From assembly GCA_003342895.1 (NCBI GenBank), contig PTFA01000302.1:1041364-1105363 (forward strand): a stretch of DNA of 64,000 nucleotides, in the 5' to 3' direction. Made by a program: the position numbers and the translations under genes. Below are positions 61,761 to 64,000 of the stretch, piece by piece. Numbering within the stretch: the first letter of the stretch is position 1; every line of letters starts with the position of its first letter. The stretch is from Casuarius casuarius. Its lineage: Eukaryota > Chordata > Aves > Casuariiformes > Casuariidae. The notes beneath the pieces are model-generated. The model saw nothing but the letters and a program-made list of their open reading frames with translations. It ran no database searches and had not been told where the DNA came from.

Positions 61761-64000
61761 ATAAAATCATACAGTTAAAAGCAGCACATTTTACCAGTCA
61801 TTTTACATATATACAGTATTTTATTTCCTGTTATTACTTGCTATTACTCTCTTACCTGGTTTCTGGGAAATCGTTGTTACTAAAGTAGGCCAGTAGTCTT
61901 TTCTTACAACTCTCGAAGCTGCCATGTAGGTTATTTTATGGAGTATGTTCGTTGAGCTGAATGCACTTTCAGCTATTAATAGTGCTGATGAATGTCAAAA
62001 GGCCATAGACATATGCCATGCTTGTGTTTCCTTCCACTGCTCACATAACAAACAGGAGCCACCATGATGCAGTGCAGACTTTTTGACAGCATATCACTTT
62101 TGTTCATCCAAGCACACAGCCACCACAAGGAACTGAAGTCTCTGTACGCCTAAGCTGTTTTCAAAATACGGCATACCTGAGAGGTGTTCCCTTCCAGCAG
62201 CTGCAATGCAGTGGAGTCAAAGCCAGGCCTTCCTGTCACACTCCACCATGCCCCAGGAGACTTCTCTAGTGCCAGCTGGGACTCCCAGCTATTCCCTCAG
62301 AGCTGCTGGAGAGACAAGCAGGAAGAGATAGAAGGCATTTAGTTTTAAAGGTGATCACCATGCATTCTCCCAAAGGGTCTCACCTTCCAAAAATAAAGGG
62401 CTGCACTTCTTACTGGGGGAAAAAAACAAAACAAAAAAAAACCCTCAGCAACTTGCCTAAGCATAGGGGGGAAAAGATTTCTCTTCCCTACCACCTTACT
62501 CCTAGCTGCCATTTCCAGGTTTCTTGTGCAGTGCAAACATTGCTCTGCTCATGATATTACACTGCCTCACAAAAGAGCTGCAGTACAGAGAAAGCAAGAA
62601 ATTCAGAACAAAGAAACAAACCCCATCCAGCAGTGATTGCCAATGAGCATCAGCATCCTCTCTTGTACTGTAGAGCAAGCTTTGAATTCTAACAGACCGA
62701 GTCTTCACCTAATACGAATCAATGAGTCTTCTGACTTGGGCTACTGTAGCTGGAAATTCAACGTGAAAAGTGGGACTGAGCAGCTTACACAAAACAGTGG
62801 GCTGAAAAATTAGTAGAATTCCTATATGATTAGGGCATTCTTCGGACTGTGTTGATGTTACCAACAGTCCCTGATGATTCCATGTAAATAAACCAAAACT
62901 TTCCCTGGTACAATATTTGATTTTTCCTAGATTGAGCAAAATGTTTGACATTAGTATCTCTAGGTGTTGTTTAAATAAGATTCTTCTCTATTATACAGCA
63001 GTTAGCTCTTTACAGTTCATCTCGATCTTTGATTTCCTTGGAAAGAGAGGTATTACAGCGAAAAATACAAGTGCACCATGCATTTTGAAGTAGAAAGCAG
63101 AAAGAAAAAAAATTCCTTCCCAGGATACTTCTCTAAAAGGCAGCGTAAGTCACTTGCCAGCATATATAACGTACACGGAAAGGTTATGTGAGAAAAGCTC
63201 ATCTCCACAAGCATAGAAGAGTGCTTGCACAAGGCAAGGTGGGTGAATCCAGATTGCCTACTTGGAGGAGTGCATGCCCCGTGCAGGGCCTCCCAAGGCT
63301 GTCCCAAGAGAAGGCCATCAGCCCCACAGTCGGGGTGAAACCCAGCACGGGGAGCAGCTCTCCAGAGCACCCCTGAGAGAGGGCCCCTCTGTATCCTCGT
63401 GCCATGATCCCCACCTCCTCCCACCACAGCTGCCCCATGGGAGTGTGTGGTGGAGGTCAGCTCAGCACAGGAGGTCTGTTGGGAGAGGAGCCTCCGCCAC
63501 TACCTGTCCCAGGGAATCCTTGGAGCTGAAATGAAGCTTCTCAGCAATGGTACAAAGCCAGGACTCCCGGGGAAACACAGTGATGAGCTAGTGGTCTTGA
63601 AAGAAGGACTTATTTAGGACAATGGCACCTTTGTTACAGGCACACAGGATAATCATGAATGAAACCCTTACCAAAGGCTACAGGTGCAGAGAAGTAGATC
63701 ACCGTTATCTTCTCTTTGGCCTACTGGCAGGGATCACTAAACTCTGAGTCTGAGTGTGCGGGAGAGAGAGGCAGTTGACCTAAAGCCCAGTCCTACNTCC
63801 ATACTGTCTNTTCCTTCTACAGGAGGCAAGAAGATGGACGTATAGTGAACATCCCCTGGGTATTACACTCCAGAGCAGAAGTGCAGTGTGCATTTGCATG
63901 TGTGGGTTGCTTAGCAAGCTTCAGATGCTCCAGGAGGCCTACTCTGCATTTATGATTCTTGACAGAACCTCTTCAGAGCTGGAACCCTAGCAGACTTTCC
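61761..64000. other. unique intergenic DNA to window end, two isolated N bases
   Basis: No gene is recognised. An A-rich run lies at about 62,421-62,441 and a GC-richer patch at about 63,240-63,530 with overlapping frames on both strands (up to 124 codons minus, 63053-63427). Single undetermined bases occur at 63797 and 63810. Confidence 0.6.

Noticed and set aside
1..64000. A new defence, CRISPR or operon-type system
   Set aside because: The window has vertebrate nuclear features (LINE and SINE relics, low CpG, no dense coding), with no spacer-repeat array or tightly packed genes on either strand.

Overview
The window looks like nuclear DNA from a bird and is essentially a gene desert. The evidence is AT-rich, CpG-poor vertebrate sequence with few repeats. 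It holds one relatively well preserved CR1 retrotransposon whose wording matches avian CR1 reverse transcriptase, plus a background of very old, worn repeats (CR1/L3-like, MIR-like SINEs, short palindromic elements) of the kind shared by amniotes or sauropsids. The species cannot be fixed from the sequence. I found no protein-coding gene, tRNA, rRNA, CRISPR array or operon that I could support. Open frames are short, overlap on both strands, lack recognisable domains, and are about as long as chance predicts in 64 kb.

Layout. 1-411 is an assembly gap. 412-546, at the gap edge, is an anomalously CpG-rich fragment with a polyadenylation signal; it reads like the R/U5 end of a retroviral-type LTR. 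547-17,800 is unique, mostly AT-rich DNA with simple repeats, small hairpins and a GC-richer islet at about 6.4 kb. At 17.80-17.99 kb lies a compact CpG-rich islet with an RFX X-box-like site and a good splice-donor-like sequence, the best candidate for a cryptic promoter or first exon. 18-31 kb is unique DNA with a MIR-like piece (21.67 kb), an old CR1 3' end (22.3 kb) and a clearer old CR1/L3-like piece (28.76-29.18 kb). 31.6 kb holds a MIR-like SINE. 39.2-40.06 kb is a long, worn CR1 3' portion. 43-51 kb carries small tandem repeats, a CTCF-core-like site (47.69 kb), GC-richer islets and a 149-bp element with matched termini (50.99-51.14 kb).

The main mobile element is the CR1 on the minus strand at about 51,825-53,636. 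It retains remnants of the endonuclease C-terminus and most of the reverse transcriptase, including an FADD box, but is frameshifted and lacks both ends. Just beyond it lies a 300-bp purine tract (53,674-53,973). The last 10 kb holds more old MITE-like and MIR-like pieces and, at 60.6-61.1 kb, a relic of a LINE ORF1 with SGNH-esterase-like blocks. Nothing here forms a functioning gene system; the interest is in the repeat fossils, the possible LTR at the gap and a few candidate regulatory sites. All homology calls are made by eye from remembered family consensus patterns and need a RepeatMasker or protein search to confirm.
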